Origin: Methanoregula sp.
GTDB lineage: Archaea; Halobacteriota; Methanomicrobia; Methanomicrobiales; Methanospirillaceae
Direction of reading: 5' to 3'
Assembly (NCBI RefSeq): GCF_028679125.1
Contig: NZ_JAJRCG010000003.1
Coordinates: forward strand, 1-64,000
Length of the DNA: 64,000 bases
This document shows positions 63,039-64,000 of the stretch, one piece after another (positions within the stretch are counted from its first letter, which is position 1; every line of letters begins with the position of its first letter). The notes under the pieces are model-generated. The model was not told the origin of the DNA and did not search any database. It worked only from the letters and a program-made list of their open reading frames with translations. A program made the translations under genes and the position numbers.

Positions 63039-63401
63039 ATGAAGAAAACCATGCAGAAAAAAACAGAAGAACTCCTGAAAAAATTTGAGCGGGACCACGA
63101 GGTCTATGTCAGTGCAACAGAAGAACCGACTGCCTGGACCGTATATGCCCGGATTCCCAGGAGTCATGCCCCCGGGACCCACCACCTCCATGTTGGAAGA
63201 AAATATCTGTCGGGGCCAAACGAGCACGGCACGGTCCGGATCCTGCGTGACCCGGTCAGTGGCGATGCATACAGCACAGAATCCTGGGGGCCCATGGCAT
63301 TGATTGATGATTTTGTGGAAAAAGCGCTCGACCACATTCTTGAAGAGAAGAATGCGATGGACCATGGAAAGGAGGCGGCGTGCGGACCCAGCTGTATCTG
63401 A
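63039..63401 (+). CDS. Hypothetical protein, 120 aa
   Basis: A soluble protein, KKTMQKKTEELLKKFERDHEVYVSATEEPTAWTVYARIPRSHAPGTHHLHVG..., ending in Cys-containing ACGPSCI. No family recognised. It starts 21 bases after the encapsulin gene and has no cargo-loading tail, but its position suggests a link to the compartment. ATG 63039 is preferred to a GTG three bases earlier. Confidence 0.62.
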   Translation: MKKTMQKKTEELLKKFERDHEVYVSATEEPTAWTVYARIPRSHAPGTHHLHVGRKYLSGPNEHGTVRILRDPVSGDAYSTESWGPMALIDDFVEKALDHILEEKNAMDHGKEAACGPSCI

Positions 63402-63420
63402 TGGGATCCCATACCTGCGA

Positions 63421-63666
63421 ATGATCATGAAACCGTTACCCCCCTCATCAAAGATCGTACTTAAAATCCTTGGCAAAGAAGGTGCACTGACTCACAAGGA
63501 TATTGTGAAAAAATCCCATTGTTCTCCGCGAACCGTGCGCTTTGCCCTGAGACGACTCAAGGAAAATGAATTGATCATTGAGAAACTGAACATGCGGGAC
63601 ATGCGCCAGATCATTTACCAGGACCGGAGCATTCCGGTCCGGCAGGATATTCTGGCAGAGATCTGA
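63421..63666 (+). CDS. Winged-helix DNA-binding protein, 81 aa
   Basis: MIMKPLPPSSKIVLKILGKEGALTHKDIVKKSHCSPRTVRFALRRLKENELIIEKLNMRDMRQIIYQ: a compact MarR/ArsR-like winged helix with recognition helix SPRTVRFALRRL. It lies 19 bases after the previous gene and may regulate the sod-encapsulin unit. A single Cys (SHC) before the recognition helix could be a redox switch; this is inference. Confidence 0.72.
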   Translation: MIMKPLPPSSKIVLKILGKEGALTHKDIVKKSHCSPRTVRFALRRLKENELIIEKLNMRDMRQIIYQDRSIPVRQDILAEI

Positions 63667-63756
63667 CCGGAACATTCCGGCCGGAAAAAACGCTGATGGA
63701 TACATCGTGCGTTCCGTACCGACAAAGAGAGCCAATAACAATGAACGTGATACCTT

Positions 63757-64000
63757 ATGCCACCCCATTGCGATACACGAGACGGCCCCGTAGTTAAGGC
63801 AGCGGTACAAGCGCTGGATACGGGAAACCTCAATTATCTGTTGATCTGGATTCCCCAGGAATCCGAAAAAGAACTCAAAAGTATCTTTGCAAAAACCTTA
63901 AAGGCAAGAAAAGCCGGGAAGGATGCAAAAGAAGTTGCAGATGACTGGTTCTTCGAGAATGCCATCCGGCTCCACCGTGCCGGGGAAGGTGCGTCCTATA
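63757..64000 (+). CDS. DUF6448 family protein, 3' cut by window end
   Basis: Starts MPPHCDTRDGPVVKAAVQALDTGNLNYLLIWIPQESEKELKSIF and continues through ADDWFFENAIRLHRAGEGASY before the window ends. The HCDT-x-DGPV start and HRAGEGA segment match the DUF6448 family, also seen as a possible encapsulin-associated or metal-binding protein. About 81 residues are visible; the rest is missing. Confidence 0.78.
   Translation, partial: MPPHCDTRDGPVVKAAVQALDTGNLNYLLIWIPQESEKELKSIFAKTLKARKAGKDAKEVADDWFFENAIRLHRAGEGASY

Overview
The window reads as chromosomal DNA of a hydrogenotrophic methanogen of the order Methanomicrobiales, most like Methanoregula (inferred from gene content, no search run). Evidence: coenzyme F430 genes (cfbA, cfbE, cfbD, cfbB), a methanogenesis-marker-9 protein, archaeal PCNA, PriL, Alba, S17e, CobY, a cdrS-ftsZ pair, many PAS sensor proteins, and bacterial-type DnaK/LonA of the sort found in this order. 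Most of the sequence is moderately GC-rich, with short intergenic gaps, many ATGA stop/start overlaps and TATA boxes of archaeal type.

Layout. 0.2-7 kb: a HicA-like remnant, a secreted TPR protein, an M20 peptidase, moaA, rlmE, then pcn-priL. 7-13 kb: an HD protein, a ThiN-domain protein, S17e-dapA-dapB-ferredoxin-asd (lysine/aspartate pathway) and alba. 13-20 kb: DUF373 membrane protein, COG1340 coiled-coil protein, cdrS-ftsZ, cobD-like/cobY, and an archaeal ornithine-cyclodeaminase-type enzyme.

21-28 kb is an accessory island. It is AT-rich and ends at a tRNA-Glu gene (27407-27478) with a truncated integrase beside it. Copies of the tRNA 3' end lie at 21.16, 21.68 and 21.76 kb. It holds an ApeA-like HEPN defence gene translationally coupled to a decayed restriction-modification gene, a GIY-YIG-like gene, an unknown protein with a second broken copy outside, and a two-gene unit ending in a PD-(D/E)xK-like protein. 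Next to the tRNA is a cluster of G6/C6 hairpins.

28-38 kb: ilvE, a PAS/KaiC-like pair, the F430 operon (minus strand), a small PD-(D/E)xK protein, and an overlapping run of marker-9 protein, CitG-like and DUF447 genes. 38-44.5 kb: a histidine kinase, hypC-hypA-hypE flanked by inverted copies of a 75-bp palindromic element, a RelBE-type module, tRNA-Ser, an S-layer-type protein and a 336-bp MITE-like element with terminal inverted repeats and an 8-bp target duplication.

44.5-64 kb is largely stress and redox. A MarR regulator and LonA share a repeated operator. A cupredoxin, two small membrane proteins and a sulfite-oxidase-like protein suggest an extracytoplasmic electron-transfer module. 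A large multi-PAS kinase pairs with a REC-PadR regulator. Then come an Hsp20-like protein, grpE-dnaK-dnaJ, superoxide dismutase and an encapsulin nanocompartment with encapsulated ferritin. The chaperone and SOD units share a 45-bp promoter block with identical internal spacing, which suggests a common stress regulator.
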